From: Brevibacterium ihuae | Lineage (GTDB): Bacteria; Actinomycetota; Actinomycetes; Actinomycetales; Brevibacteriaceae | Assembly (NCBI RefSeq): GCF_900184225.1 | Contig: NZ_FXWZ01000003.1 | Coordinates: 698,872 to 762,871, forward strand | Direction of reading: 5' to 3' | DNA length: 64,000 nt | Shown here: positions 16,801 through 26,930 of the stretch, in pieces | Layout of the letters: each line of letters starts with the position of its first letter | Position numbering within the stretch: position 1 is the stretch's first letter | Notes under the pieces: model-generated | What the model was told of the DNA's origin: nothing | Database searches by the model: none | What the model saw: the letters and a program-made list of their open reading frames with translations, nothing else | Program-made: the position numbers and the translations under genes

Positions 16801-16846
16801 GTGTCTCACGATGAGGGAGGCGGGTGCTCAGCACACTGAACGGCTG

Positions 16847-16852
16847 TACAGT
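16847..16852 (+). promoter_or_regulatory. -10 box of the riboflavin operon
   Basis: TACAGT ends 11 bases before the first paired base of the FMN riboswitch, which fits a transcription start immediately in front of the aptamer. No convincing -35 hexamer is seen at 17 bp. Confidence 0.55.
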
Positions 16853-16863
16853 AGGGGCCACGA

Positions 16864-16993
16864 AGTTCCGGGGACGGTGTGATTCCGTACCGGCGGTACA
16901 GTCCGCGAGCCGGGTCGAGCTGCAGCAGCAGGGAGATCCGGTTGACTCGGTGAGATTCCGAGACCGACAGTCAAAGTCTGGATGGGAGGAACT
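16864..16993 (+). promoter_or_regulatory. FMN riboswitch (RFN element)
   Basis: The conserved RFN blocks are present in order: a P1 stem AGTTCC (16864) pairing with GGAACT (16988-16993), ACCGGCGGTACAG, CCGCGAGCC, AGATCCGGTT, GAGATTCCGAGACCGACAGT and AGTCTGGATGGGAGG. The element binds FMN and would lower expression of the riboflavin genes when FMN is abundant. About 110 bp separate it from ribD. A short GC hairpin (GGACG-CGC-CGTCC, near 17006-17020) follows and could be the expression platform. Confidence 0.93.
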
Positions 16994-17102
16994 CGACGCG
17001 CGCGGACGCGCCGTCCCGAATCCGGGGCGACCGCATCCGCTGCACTCATCGAACCGTTCGGTGACGACCCTCCCTCCTCCCGGTGCAGACCAGGAGGAGT
17101 CG

Positions 17103-18167
17103 ATGGACGCAGACCGGACGGTTTTCTCGTTCCCGGAGACGCAGGCGATGCGCGCCGCGCTCGCATCCGCACTGCGCGGAGTGCGCGGCGCGAACCCGCT
17201 CGTCGGCGCCGCCGTGCTCGGAGCGGACGGCACCGTGGTCACCGGCTGGCACCGGGGCGCCGGCACCCCGCACGCCGAGGTCGACGCCGTGCTCCGCGCT
17301 CGCGCCGAGGGCATGGATCTCGCCGCGGCCACAGTCCTCGTCACGCTCGAGCCGTGCAGCCACACCGGCCGCCGCGGGCCCTGTGCGGAGTTCCTCGCCG
17401 CAGCCGGGGCGCGCCGGGTCGTCCACGCGATCGACGATCCCAACCCCGCCGCCGCCGGCGGCGCAGCCGTGCTCCGGGACCGCGGCGTCGAGGTGGCCCG
17501 CGGGCTCCTCGCCGACGAGGCCCGGGACCTCAACGCGCGCTGGCTCTCCGCCCAGCACGAGCGCCGGCCGTTCGTCACCCTCAAGATCGCCCAGAGCCTC
17601 GACGGCCGGATCGCGGCCGCGGACGGGACGAGCCGCTGGATCACCTCGGCCGGGGCCCGGGCACATGCGCACGCGATCCGGGAACGGGTCGACGCGATCC
17701 TCGTCGGCACCGGCACTGCGCTCGCCGATGACCCGCGGCTCACCGCGCGCGATGCCGACGGCCGACCGGCCGGGAGGCAGCCGGTGCCGGTGGTGCTCGG
17801 CGAGCGCGACCTCGCCCCCGGATCCCACCTCGCCGGTGACCCCTCCGCCCGCCACCTGCGCACCCGGGACCCCCGTGCGGCGCTGCGCACGCTGCGCACC
17901 GAGGGGATCGGCCACGTCCTCGTCGAGGGCGGGGCGCACGTCGCCGGGGCATTCCTCGCCGCCGACCTCGTCGACGAGCTCCACCTCTACACCGCCCCGA
18001 TCCTGCTCGACACCTTCCAGCGCCTCGTGCCCGCCGCGGCGCCGCCACCGTCGTCCGATCCGGTGAGGTCCGCCGCGGAGAGGCCGCACGCCGTCCGGAG
18101 CCTGCAGGGCCCCGGACCGACGAGCGACCCGCCGCTCACCCTCGCACCCGCCTCGACCCGCCACTGA
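17103..18167 (+). CDS. ribD: Bifunctional pyrimidine deaminase/reductase
   Basis: The 354-residue protein performs the deaminase and reductase steps of riboflavin synthesis, from the 2,5-diamino-pyrimidine product of GTP cyclohydrolase II. The N-terminal deaminase has HAEVDAV and PCSHTGRRGPCAE, the zinc-binding and proton-shuttle residues. The C-terminal half is the NADPH-dependent reductase (FVTLKIAQSLDGRIAA, WITS..AR.H.H..R, ILVGTGTALADDP). AGGAGG lies five bases before the ATG. It is the first gene after the FMN riboswitch. The C-terminal 40 residues are Pro/Ser/Ala-rich and look unstructured. Confidence 0.96.
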   Translation: MDADRTVFSFPETQAMRAALASALRGVRGANPLVGAAVLGADGTVVTGWHRGAGTPHAEVDAVLRARAEGMDLAAATVLVTLEPCSHTGRRGPCAEFLAAAGARRVVHAIDDPNPAAAGGAAVLRDRGVEVARGLLADEARDLNARWLSAQHERRPFVTLKIAQSLDGRIAAADGTSRWITSAGARAHAHAIRERVDAILVGTGTALADDPRLTARDADGRPAGRQPVPVVLGERDLAPGSHLAGDPSARHLRTRDPRAALRTLRTEGIGHVLVEGGAHVAGAFLAADLVDELHLYTAPILLDTFQRLVPAAAPPPSSDPVRSAAERPHAVRSLQGPGPTSDPPLTLAPASTRH

Positions 18168-18176
18168 AGGAGCACC

Positions 18177-18874
18177 ATGTTCACCGGAATCATCGAATCC
18201 CTCGGCACCGTCACCGGTGTCGAGCTGCGCGCCGACGGAGGATTCGCCCTCCTCACCGTCGAGGCCGGGCTGCTCGTCGCCGACCTGCCGCGCGGCGGAT
18301 CGCTCGCAGTCAACGGCGTGTGCCTCACCGCCGTGCCGGACACCGCCCCCGAACCCGCCGGCCCGGACGGGACCGATTCGAGCGGAGTCGGGTCGGGCGG
18401 GACCGGTTCGGGGACCTTCTCCGCCGAGGTCATCGGCGAGACCCTCGAGCGCACCACCCTCGGCCGGCTCGCCGTCAGCGATCGGGTGAACCTCGAGCGC
18501 TGCATGCCGGCGGGCGGGCGGTTCGACGGGCACGTCGTACAGGGCCACGTCGACGGCGTCGGGACGATCAGTCGGTTCGACGACGCCGGCGGCTGGGTGC
18601 GGATGCGCGTCGACCTGCCCGCGGACCTCGCCCGCTATACCGCGGAGAAGGGGTCGATCGCGCTCGACGGCACGAGCCTCACCCTCACCGCGGTGAGTGA
18701 GCCCGGGGAGTCGCCCGCCTGGATCGAGGTCGGGCTCATCCCCGCCACCCTCGAGCAAACGGGATTCGGCACCGCGACCGTCGGCCGTCCGGTCAACGTC
18801 GAGGTCGATGTGCTCGCCAAGTACGCCGAGCGCCTGCTCGGCTTCACCGCAGCCCGCACGGAAGGAGCGGCACG

Positions 18875-18878
<4 letters not shown>
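18177..18878 (+). CDS. ribE: Riboflavin synthase (alpha subunit)
   Basis: The protein dismutates two 6,7-dimethyl-8-ribityllumazine molecules to riboflavin. It starts [12 protein letters not shown], the diagnostic N-terminus, and has the two lumazine-binding barrel repeats: [12 protein letters not shown] in the first, and [14 protein letters not shown] in the second after [15 protein letters not shown]. At 233 residues it is longer than the usual 200-215 because of a Gly/Ser/Asp-rich insert (about residues 59-80) inside the first barrel. GAAGGAG precedes the ATG. It starts nine bases after the ribD stop and its own stop overlaps ribBA (ATGA). Confidence 0.96.
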
Positions 18879-20718
<1,840 letters not shown>

Positions 20719-20721
<3 letters not shown>

Positions 20722-20775
20722 ACGAGCAATTTCCGAAGGTTCCTGAGCGTGGAACCGCAGGAATTTGCAGTCTCA
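20719..20775 (+). repeat. 57-bp stop-codon-anchored repeat, copy A
   Basis: The copy runs from the ribH stop TGA (20719-20721) to TCTCA (20771-20775). After a 5-base spacer comes the invariant core CAATTTCCGAAGGTTCCTGA (20727-20746). TTCCTG (20741-20746) and CAGGAA (20758-20763) can form a 6-bp stem. The copies at 26874-26930 and 30278-30334 have the same total length and the same stop-to-core distance. Confidence 0.85.
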
Positions 20776-20800
20776 ACCGCGGCGGGGTGCGCCCGGTGGC

Positions 20801-21694
20801 TCAGGTGAGGTGGTCGAACTCGCCGGAGACCCATGCGATGTAGCGCTGGGCCGATTCCTCGACGGCGGCCTGCCCGCCGGAGAGGAGGCGCTGGCCGAAG
20901 TTCCCGTACATCCGGTCGAAGTCGAGGTCGGCGACCGTGTCTGCCATGCGCCGCACCACGGCGGCCGACAGCGGCAGGTAGTTGGGGAAGCTCCGCATGA
21001 ACGTCACCCACCCGGTCCGCACGACCGGGCTGATGGTGTCGCCGCCGAGGAACACCCCCGCCCCGTCGTCCGGCGAGCGCCACACCGCGATCGAGCTGCC
21101 CGCGAAGTGCCCGCCGACCTGGCGGACGACGACGCCGGGAAGGGGCTCGATCTGCCCGTCGTACTCGACGATCGGCCCGCGCGCCGCGGCCGCGTCCGAG
21201 GAGGTGCCCGCGCCCGAGGAGGCAGCCGCCCCTCGGTGCCGGCGCTGCACCCAGCCCGCATCGGCGCGCGACACGTACACCGGGGCATCGTCGAACGCCG
21301 CGCTCCACTCGAGCTGCACGCCGTACATGTGCGGATGGCTCGCCACGATCGCCGCCACCCCGCCGAGGTCCGCCACCGCGGCCACAGCCTCGGCGTCGAT
21401 ATGGGGCGGCACGTCGAAGAGCAGGTTTCCGTCCGCGGTGCAGGCGAGGTAGCAGGTCTGCCCGATCCCCAGCCGCGGCTCCACCCGGATCGCGTACAGC
21501 CCGGTCTCGACCTCGCGCACCCCCACGGAGAACCCCTCGACCGCGAGCCGGTCGCGGCTCGTCCACTCCTGGCCGGCGCGGGGCACGAACTGGCGCTCGT
21601 CGGCGCATATCGGGCACACCTCGGGCACGGGCACCGCCGTCTCCACGCCGCAGGTCGCACACAGAGTGACGTCCTCGGGCTGCCAGGTGCTCAT
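20801..21694 (-). CDS. Rubredoxin-like zinc ribbon plus metallo-beta-lactamase-fold protein
   Basis: The first 35 residues carry CATC...CPIC (Cys about 12, 15, 27, 30), a rubredoxin-type metal knuckle. The rest (about 45-297) is an MBL-fold domain: LLFDVPPHID, a degenerate metal motif SHPHMYG in place of HxHxDH, GHFAGSSIAVW and VFLGGDTI. A hydrolase or oxidoreductase function cannot be assigned because the canonical metal ligands are partly replaced. A Gly/Ala/Ser-rich insert lies near residues 150-172. GAGGAGGGA precedes the ATG by about eight bases. It is convergent with ribH and divergent from the glycosyltransferase. Confidence 0.78.
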   Translation of the reverse strand: MSTWQPEDVTLCATCGVETAVPVPEVCPICADERQFVPRAGQEWTSRDRLAVEGFSVGVREVETGLYAIRVEPRLGIGQTCYLACTADGNLLFDVPPHIDAEAVAAVADLGGVAAIVASHPHMYGVQLEWSAAFDDAPVYVSRADAGWVQRRHRGAAASSGAGTSSDAAAARGPIVEYDGQIEPLPGVVVRQVGGHFAGSSIAVWRSPDDGAGVFLGGDTISPVVRTGWVTFMRSFPNYLPLSAAVVRRMADTVADLDFDRMYGNFGQRLLSGGQAAVEESAQRYIAWVSGEFDHLT

Positions 21695-21773
21695 CGTCCG
21701 GTTCCCTCCTCGCGGTCGTGCGCTGTGGAGGACGAGTCTACGCACCGGGCCGTGCCGCCGATACCCTCGAGCC

Positions 21774-23039
21774 ATGCGGACCCTGATCTTCGCCCCGGTG
21801 ACCTTCAACCTCGCCGAGACCACCCGGATGATCGCGATCGCCCGGGCGCTCGGGCCCTCCTGGCGGGCGATCTTCCAGGTCTACGAGGATCCGTACACCC
21901 ACCTCATCGAGCAGGCCGGGTTCGAGATCCGGCGCCTCTCCCCGGTCCTCACCCCCGCCGAGCAGGCGCAGGCGCTCGCCCTCGACCAGGGCCGGTCGAT
22001 CCGGCACCCGTTCTCCGCCCGCCTCGTGCGCGAGCGCGTCGCCGCCGAGCGCCGCCTCATCCGCACGTCCGGCGCGGAGGCGGTGGTCATGGGCACGAAT
22101 CCGACCTCGCTCCTCTCCGCGCGGGCCGAGGGGGTGCCGCTGTTCTACGCAGTGCCCTTCGCCCTCACCCGGCCCCACGTCGAGCAGACGTCGCACCTGG
22201 GCCTCGTGCTCGGCGAGGATCCGCTCCGCCGACTGCTCGACCGCGCGGGATCCGCTGCGCTGCGCCTCGTCTACGACCGCCTGCCGATCGCGCCGCGCGC
22301 CTTCACCACGGTGGCCCGCGAGGTCGGGGTGGAGCCGCTGCGCACCGGCGCGGCCCTGTTCGAGGGGGATCACACCCTCCTCACCGTCATGCCCTCCGAG
22401 CTGGACGGGTACACGCTGCCGCCGAGCTACCACCGGGTGGGTCCGATCTTCGCCGAGCTCCCGTGCGAGGTGCCCGAGGTCGTCGAGCGGCTGGCGGCCG
22501 GCCCGCGACCGCTCATCTACCTCGCCCTCGGCTCCTCCGGGGACCGCCGCACCGTGCTCGGCGCGATCCGATCACTCGCCCGGCTCGACGTCGAGGTCAT
22601 CGCCCCGGTGCGACATCTGCTCAATCCCGGGGACGAGGATTCGCTGCCGGACTCCATCCATCCGGTCGATCTCCTGCCCGCGCACCGGCTCGGCGGGCTC
22701 GTCGACGCAGCGGTGATCCACGGCGGACAGGGCACCGTGCAGACGGCGTGCGCCACGGGGGTGCCGTTCGTCGGGATGGGGATGCAGCCGGAGCAGTCGT
22801 GGAATGTTCTCGTGTGCGCGCGTGAGGGCAATGCGATCGCGCTGCACCGGCGGGATGCCGGGACCGCGCGGCTGAGCGATGCGGTCTCCCGGCTGCTCGG
22901 CGATCCCGCCTACCGCCGGGCGGCGGAACGCGTGCAGGACGAGTACGCCGCCGAGGACGGCTGCGCGGCCGCGGTGCGGGTCATCGAGCAGGTGCTCGCG
23001 GGCTCTGCACCGGGCGGCGCCGAGGTGCGGCAGGACTGA
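21774..23039 (+). CDS. Glycosyltransferase, MGT/UGT-like (GT1-type)
   Basis: The 421-residue protein has the two-lobe GT-B layout: an N-terminal acceptor lobe starting MRTLIFAPVTFNLAETTRMI and a C-terminal donor lobe with LIYLALGSSGD and the nucleotide-sugar motif AAVIHGGQGTVQTACATGVP followed by GMGMQPEQSWN. This matches macrolide-glycosyltransferase-like UGTs; acceptor and sugar are unknown. No carotenoid-glycosylation role can be claimed, since the crt cluster is 11 kb away. TACCCT (21762-21767) lies six bases before the ATG, so the transcript is probably leaderless. It ends nine bases before a convergent crotonase gene. Confidence 0.85.
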   Translation: MRTLIFAPVTFNLAETTRMIAIARALGPSWRAIFQVYEDPYTHLIEQAGFEIRRLSPVLTPAEQAQALALDQGRSIRHPFSARLVRERVAAERRLIRTSGAEAVVMGTNPTSLLSARAEGVPLFYAVPFALTRPHVEQTSHLGLVLGEDPLRRLLDRAGSAALRLVYDRLPIAPRAFTTVAREVGVEPLRTGAALFEGDHTLLTVMPSELDGYTLPPSYHRVGPIFAELPCEVPEVVERLAAGPRPLIYLALGSSGDRRTVLGAIRSLARLDVEVIAPVRHLLNPGDEDSLPDSIHPVDLLPAHRLGGLVDAAVIHGGQGTVQTACATGVPFVGMGMQPEQSWNVLVCAREGNAIALHRRDAGTARLSDAVSRLLGDPAYRRAAERVQDEYAAEDGCAAAVRVIEQVLAGSAPGGAEVRQD

Positions 23040-23048
23040 CGGGCCGGT

Positions 23049-23849
23049 TCAGCGCACCGTCCAGCGCGGCTCGCGCTTGTCGAAGAAGGCGCGGATCCCC
23101 TCTTCGCGGTCCGGGGATTCCCACAGCACGCGGGAGGCGTGCTCGGTGAGCGGCCACAGCTCCTCCTCGGCGAGGTCGCGGGCCTCGATGAGCGCGCGCG
23201 TCGTCTCGGCGACGGCGACCGGGGAGTTCGCGGTGATGCGGGCCGCGAGCTCGAGCGCCCCGGCGAGCGCCTGACCGGGTTCGGCGACCGCGTTGACGAG
23301 TCCGAGCTCCTGGGCGCGCATCACCGAGATCGGGTCCCCGGTCAGCAGCATCTCGGTGGCGATCACCGCCGGGAGCTTGGCGGGCGTGCGGAAGAACGCG
23401 CCGCAGTTCGCGACGACGCCGCGCTTGACCTCGGGCAGGCCGAACCGGGCGTCCCGGGCGGCGACGACGAGGTCGCAGGCGAGCACCATCTCGAACCCGC
23501 CCCCGAGCGCGAACCCCTCGACGGCGGCGATGACGGGCACGCTCCGCCGGCGCCGGACGAAGCCGTACGACCCGCCGTCCGCGGTCTTCGGCGAGGTCCC
23601 CTCGCTGAGGTCGGTGCCCGCGGAGAAGTACCCGCCGTCCCCGGTGAGGACGATGACGCGCACGGAGGCGGTCGCCTCGGCGATGGCGAAGGCCCGGTCG
23701 AGCGCGTCGGCGAGGTCCTGGTTCACGGCGTTGCGCCGCTCCGGGCGGCGGAGCGTGAGGGTCATGATGCCGTCGTGGATCTCGACCTGGAGCGGGGCGT
23801 CGGCCGGGAACTCGACCGAGGGGGACGACGGGGAGCGCGATTCGGACAC
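23049..23849 (-). CDS. Enoyl-CoA hydratase/isomerase (crotonase) family
   Basis: The 266-residue protein has the crotonase fold: ERRNAVNQDLADALDRAF, the first oxyanion-hole region GGYFSAGTDL, and the second, PVIAAVEGFALGGGFEMVLACDLVV. The following FGLPEVKRGVVANCGAFFR lacks one of the two hydratase glutamates usually seen there, so the exact reaction (hydration, isomerisation or other) is uncertain. It probably acts on acyl-CoAs in the cytosol. AAGGAGG precedes the GTG start by six bases. Confidence 0.87.
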   Translation of the reverse strand: MSESRSPSSPSVEFPADAPLQVEIHDGIMTLTLRRPERRNAVNQDLADALDRAFAIAEATASVRVIVLTGDGGYFSAGTDLSEGTSPKTADGGSYGFVRRRRSVPVIAAVEGFALGGGFEMVLACDLVVAARDARFGLPEVKRGVVANCGAFFRTPAKLPAVIATEMLLTGDPISVMRAQELGLVNAVAEPGQALAGALELAARITANSPVAVAETTRALIEARDLAEEELWPLTEHASRVLWESPDREEGIRAFFDKREPRWTVR

Positions 23850-23965
23850 GACGGACCTCCTTGTGGGCGTGACGGTCAGTCTATCCGTGCGGCCGAGGTG
23901 GCGCCTGGGAGCGCTGGTCGACGGGCGCGACCGCCGGTGGCTGGGCGCCTGAACCCGCAGGCACC

Positions 23966-24003
23966 CGGCCCCGGTCAGCGGGAGCGGCCCCGGTCAGCGG
24001 GAG
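23966..24003. repeat. Perfect 19-bp tandem duplication at a gene 3' end
   Basis: CGGCCCCGGTCAGCGGGAG occurs twice in direct succession (23966-23984 and 23985-24003). The second unit contains the stop codon of the minus-strand alpha/beta hydrolase; the first places an identical stop immediately downstream. Confidence 0.9.
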
Positions 24004-25346
24004 AGGATGCGATCGAGCATGAGGTTCGCGTCGATCAGCCGCGGAAGAATGCCCGAGGGTCCGGTCACCCGCGGGAGGCCGGCGAACCGCTCGGGGTTCC
24101 ACGCGAGCTCGGCGACACGGCCGGTCGCGATCGCCTCGGCCGCGACGAGCACCGGCAGGAGGTGCGTGTCGAGGGCGCTGTGCCCGCTGTCCGGCAGGGG
24201 CACGAGGTGCCCGCGGGGAGCGAGCCGGACGATCTCCTCGGCGACCGGCCGCGGCGTGCGGAGGTCGCGCTCGCCGGAGAGCACGAGCACCGGGAAGTCG
24301 AAGGTCGGCAGCGCGGCCGGGAAGTCGTAGGGCTGACCGGCATAGTCGGAGTACTTCGACCGGATCGCCTCGAACTCGTGGGTCTGGTCGAAGATCCGGC
24401 CGTCGCCGGCGGCGAAGAAGCTGAGCTCGCGGAACGCGATCTCGCCCACGATGTCGAATTCCATGTAGTAGGGCAGGCCCTCGCCGGTGTCGCCCGAGGC
24501 GGCCTTGTCGAGGAACGCGAGCGTGCGCTTCGCCCGGCCCGCCTTGACCTGGTTGAGGAACCGGTCGAGCGTGCGGGGGCCGGCGAACTCGTAGATGATC
24601 CGCACGTCGCGACCCAGGGTGAGCTCGTCGACGACACCGGTGTCGACGAGATCGTAGACCTTGGCGGCGAGCAGGCGCGTCTCGGGCCACCCCGCGGTTC
24701 CGCAGTAGAGGAGGTCGCGGCTGAATTCGCGGGCGACCTTCTCGTCGCTCTCCGCGAGCATCGGCGAATCGAGCACGAGGCCGCCCACCCGATCGGGGTG
24801 GTCGACGGCGAAGGCCTGGGCGACGTACGTGCCGTAGGAGGAGCCGATGATGACCGCGCGGTCGATGCCCTCGGCGTCGAGGACGGCGGCGAGGTCCGCG
24901 ACGGCGAGCTCCACCGACATCGCCTCCTGCGGCAGGTCATGACCGTCGAGGTCGCGGCGGGACAGCCCGACGCCGCGGTGCTCGACCATGACGACCTCGA
25001 GACCGCGGGCGGCGGCCCGGCGGCGCACCTGGTCGTAGGGCAGCGCGGAGGCGAGCCCGGGTCCGCCGGGGATGATGACGAGCGGCAGCGCAGCCGTGCC
25101 CGAGGCGGGGGCGACGGGATCGGACCCGCGCCGGTAGGTGCTCGACCCGGTCCGGACGTAGTGGAGGTCGAACTCCGGGCCGGTATGGGGGTTCTGTTCG
25201 GAAGGGGCACCAGGGGCGCCGGCGCGGGGACCGGGCCCGGTGGCGGGCGCCTCGGCACCGGCGGACCGGGGGCCGATCGGGCGGCGGATCGAGCGCAGGC
25301 CGGGAACGCGCAGCGCTCGGCGACGCATGGTGAGGGATCTGTCCAC
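23994..25346 (-). CDS. Alpha/beta hydrolase, proline-iminopeptidase-like
   Basis: The 450-residue protein has PLVIIPGGPGLASA (oxyanion region), VEHRGVGLSRR, and the nucleophile elbow GSSYGTYVAQAFA. The late FDFPVLVLSGERDLRTP and PDSGHSALD give the Asp and His of the triad. This is the layout of peptidase S33/proline iminopeptidases and related hydrolases. The N-terminal 60 residues are basic and Pro/Gly/Ala-rich without a clear signal peptide. The GTG at 25346 lies six bases after TACACT, so a leaderless GTG start is preferred over ATG 25328. Substrate unknown. Confidence 0.83.
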   Translation of the reverse strand: MDRSLTMRRRALRVPGLRSIRRPIGPRSAGAEAPATGPGPRAGAPGAPSEQNPHTGPEFDLHYVRTGSSTYRRGSDPVAPASGTAALPLVIIPGGPGLASALPYDQVRRRAAARGLEVVMVEHRGVGLSRRDLDGHDLPQEAMSVELAVADLAAVLDAEGIDRAVIIGSSYGTYVAQAFAVDHPDRVGGLVLDSPMLAESDEKVAREFSRDLLYCGTAGWPETRLLAAKVYDLVDTGVVDELTLGRDVRIIYEFAGPRTLDRFLNQVKAGRAKRTLAFLDKAASGDTGEGLPYYMEFDIVGEIAFRELSFFAAGDGRIFDQTHEFEAIRSKYSDYAGQPYDFPAALPTFDFPVLVLSGERDLRTPRPVAEEIVRLAPRGHLVPLPDSGHSALDTHLLPVLVAAEAIATGRVAELAWNPERFAGLPRVTGPSGILPRLIDANLMLDRILSR

Positions 25347-25467
25347 GCACCCAGTGTAGGAGGCGGCCGGGTCGGGGCCGGCCGGGGTCGGTTGGGAATG
25401 GCCGGGCCGGTCGGTGTCACCTGGGTCGGTTGGGGTCGGCCGCGCTGGCTGGGGCCGGCCGGGCTGC

Positions 25468-25499
25468 GGCGCCTCGGTCGTCCGGCGCCTCGGTCGTCC
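25468..25499. repeat. Perfect 16-bp tandem duplication downstream of a stop codon
   Basis: GGCGCCTCGGTCGTCC is present twice head to tail (25468-25483, 25484-25499), six bases beyond the stop of the frame-broken hydrolase gene. The preceding 80 bp also contains repeated GGTCGGTTGGG motifs. Confidence 0.88.
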
Positions 25500-25505
25500 G
25501 CTTCT

Positions 25506-26682
25506 TCAGTCGAGGAAGTCGACCTCGCCCACGGTGTCCGCGGTGAACTCCCGGACCAGCCGGGCGTACCGGCGCGGGTGCTCGAAGTGGAAGGTGTGGC
25601 CGGAATCGGCCCGCTCGAACCGGACGTCCGGGATGAGCGACCGAGCGCGCTCGGCATCGTCCCCGCTCATCGCCGCCATGAGGATGCCGTTCTCGTCGCG
25701 GAACCAGGTGCAGTGGATGAGCAGCGCGGGGACGGCGATCGCGGCGAGGGTGGTCGCATGGTCGTCGTGGTCGTGGAAGCTGCCGTCGTAGAACGCCTGC
25801 CCGAACCGGGGGTCGTAGTCGTCCATCCCGCGGAAGAACTCGTTGAGCACCGGGGGCATGGTGGCCCAGCGCACGGTGCGGGGCGGCTGCTCGGCACGCA
25901 GGGCGAGCGCCTTCTCCCTGTACCTCGGACCGGCGTCGCCGAACATGTCGAAGATCGGCGTGCGCCGGTCCGAGGTACAGGGAGATCGCCGAGGCGCGCT
26001 GGGGGTCCGCGAGAGGGGTGGTCTCCGCGGCGGGACCGGGCGCAGCGGCGCGTTCGGGCTCCAGGCGCTCCTGCGCCTCGGCGATGAAGGTGTGGGCCGA
26101 GGTCGCGAGGTCGACGTGGTTCGTGGTCGTCTCCGCGGCGGGCAGCACCGAGGAGAAGAACGGCGGGGCCTCGAGCACGACGGCGGCGACCACCTCGGGC
26201 CGGGAGGCGGCCATCCATGCGGCGATGAGACCGCCGGAGGAGTGGCCGGACACCACCGCCTGCTCGCCGATGACCCCGGCGACGAAATCGGCGAACAGCT
26301 CGCCGATCACCGCAGTGGAGTAGAGGTCGGGGTCGGCCTCCGAACCGCCGTGCCCGGGGACGTCGACGGCATAGACGTGGAAGTCGCGTGCGAGGTCACG
26401 CATGACCCGGGCGTAGTTCCACAGGTCGCTCACCTGGCCGGGGATGAGGAGGAGCGCGGGCCCGGAGTCGGGCCCCTCGGCGAAGCGGACGCGGACGCCG
26501 TTGACCATGGTCGTGCGGAGTTCGAAGCCCGCGCGCTCGGCGCGAAGGCGATCGAGTCGGGCATAGGTGGTGTTGCGGAGGACGTATCCGCCGGCGGTGA
26601 GCGCAACGGCACCGGCGAGGGCTCCGGCGGTGGCGAGGGCGGCGGGGAGGATGCTGGACGACGGACGGGCAGTGGCCGGCAT
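25506..26682 (-). pseudogene. Alpha/beta hydrolase with membrane anchor, frameshifted
   Basis: The N-terminal part from ATG 26682 (GAAAGG seven bases before) has a hydrophobic anchor (about residues 10-33), then ALLLIPGQVSDLWNYARVM, VDVPGHGGSEADP and the nucleophile elbow VVSGHSSGGLIAAWMA. Around 25960 the reading frame shifts by one: the C-terminal part continues in another frame (FGDAGPRYREKALALR...VPALLIHCTWFRDENG...ADSGHTFHFEHP) and ends at 25506. Removing one base gives 391 residues, a normal size. The break lies inside a perfect long inverted repeat, suggesting a templated mutation or an assembly artefact. Confidence 0.82.
25913..25985. repeat. Perfect inverted repeat, 23-bp arms, inside the broken hydrolase gene
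   Basis: Arms 25913-25935 and 25963-25985 are exact complements (the left arm starts TCTCCCTGTACCTCGG). The 27-nt loop contains a second nested stem, CGCCGA (25937) with TCGGCG (25955). Both arms are coding in the hydrolase frame. A perfect arm of this length inside a coding region is unusual. Confidence 0.9.
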
Positions 26683-26873
26683 GGCGGGCCTTTCGCTGGA
26701 GGTCGTGTCAGGAGCAGGCTATCGAATGGCCGTGCGCGGTCGGGGCATGCGGGACGCGCGGGTGTGCCGCAGCGGGTGAGTCGCCGCGGGTGAGTCGCTG
26801 CGGGCGCGGGACCGCGCGGGGCCGGAGAACGCGGGGCCGCGCGGGGCCGCTACAACTGGCGTGGAACGCGGCG

Positions 26874-26930
26874 TGAGATCGCGAATTCCTGCGGTTGCGT
26901 TCTCAGGAACCTTCGGAAATTGAGTGCTCA
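26874..26930 (-). repeat. 57-bp stop-codon-anchored repeat, copy B
   Basis: On the minus strand the copy begins with the stop TGA of the sugar dehydrogenase gene (26930-26928). After five bases it carries the same core (26922-26902) and ends in TCTCA at 26874. TTCCTG...CAGGAA and TGAGA...TCTCA arms are both present. The codons before the stop (CGC ACC ACC CTC CCC) also resemble the end of ribH (CGC ACC CTC CCC). Confidence 0.85.

Noticed and set aside
23139..26087. 982-codon plus-strand frame spanning several genes
   Set aside because: It crosses three minus-strand genes with clear crotonase and hydrolase motifs and has no recognisable domain of its own.
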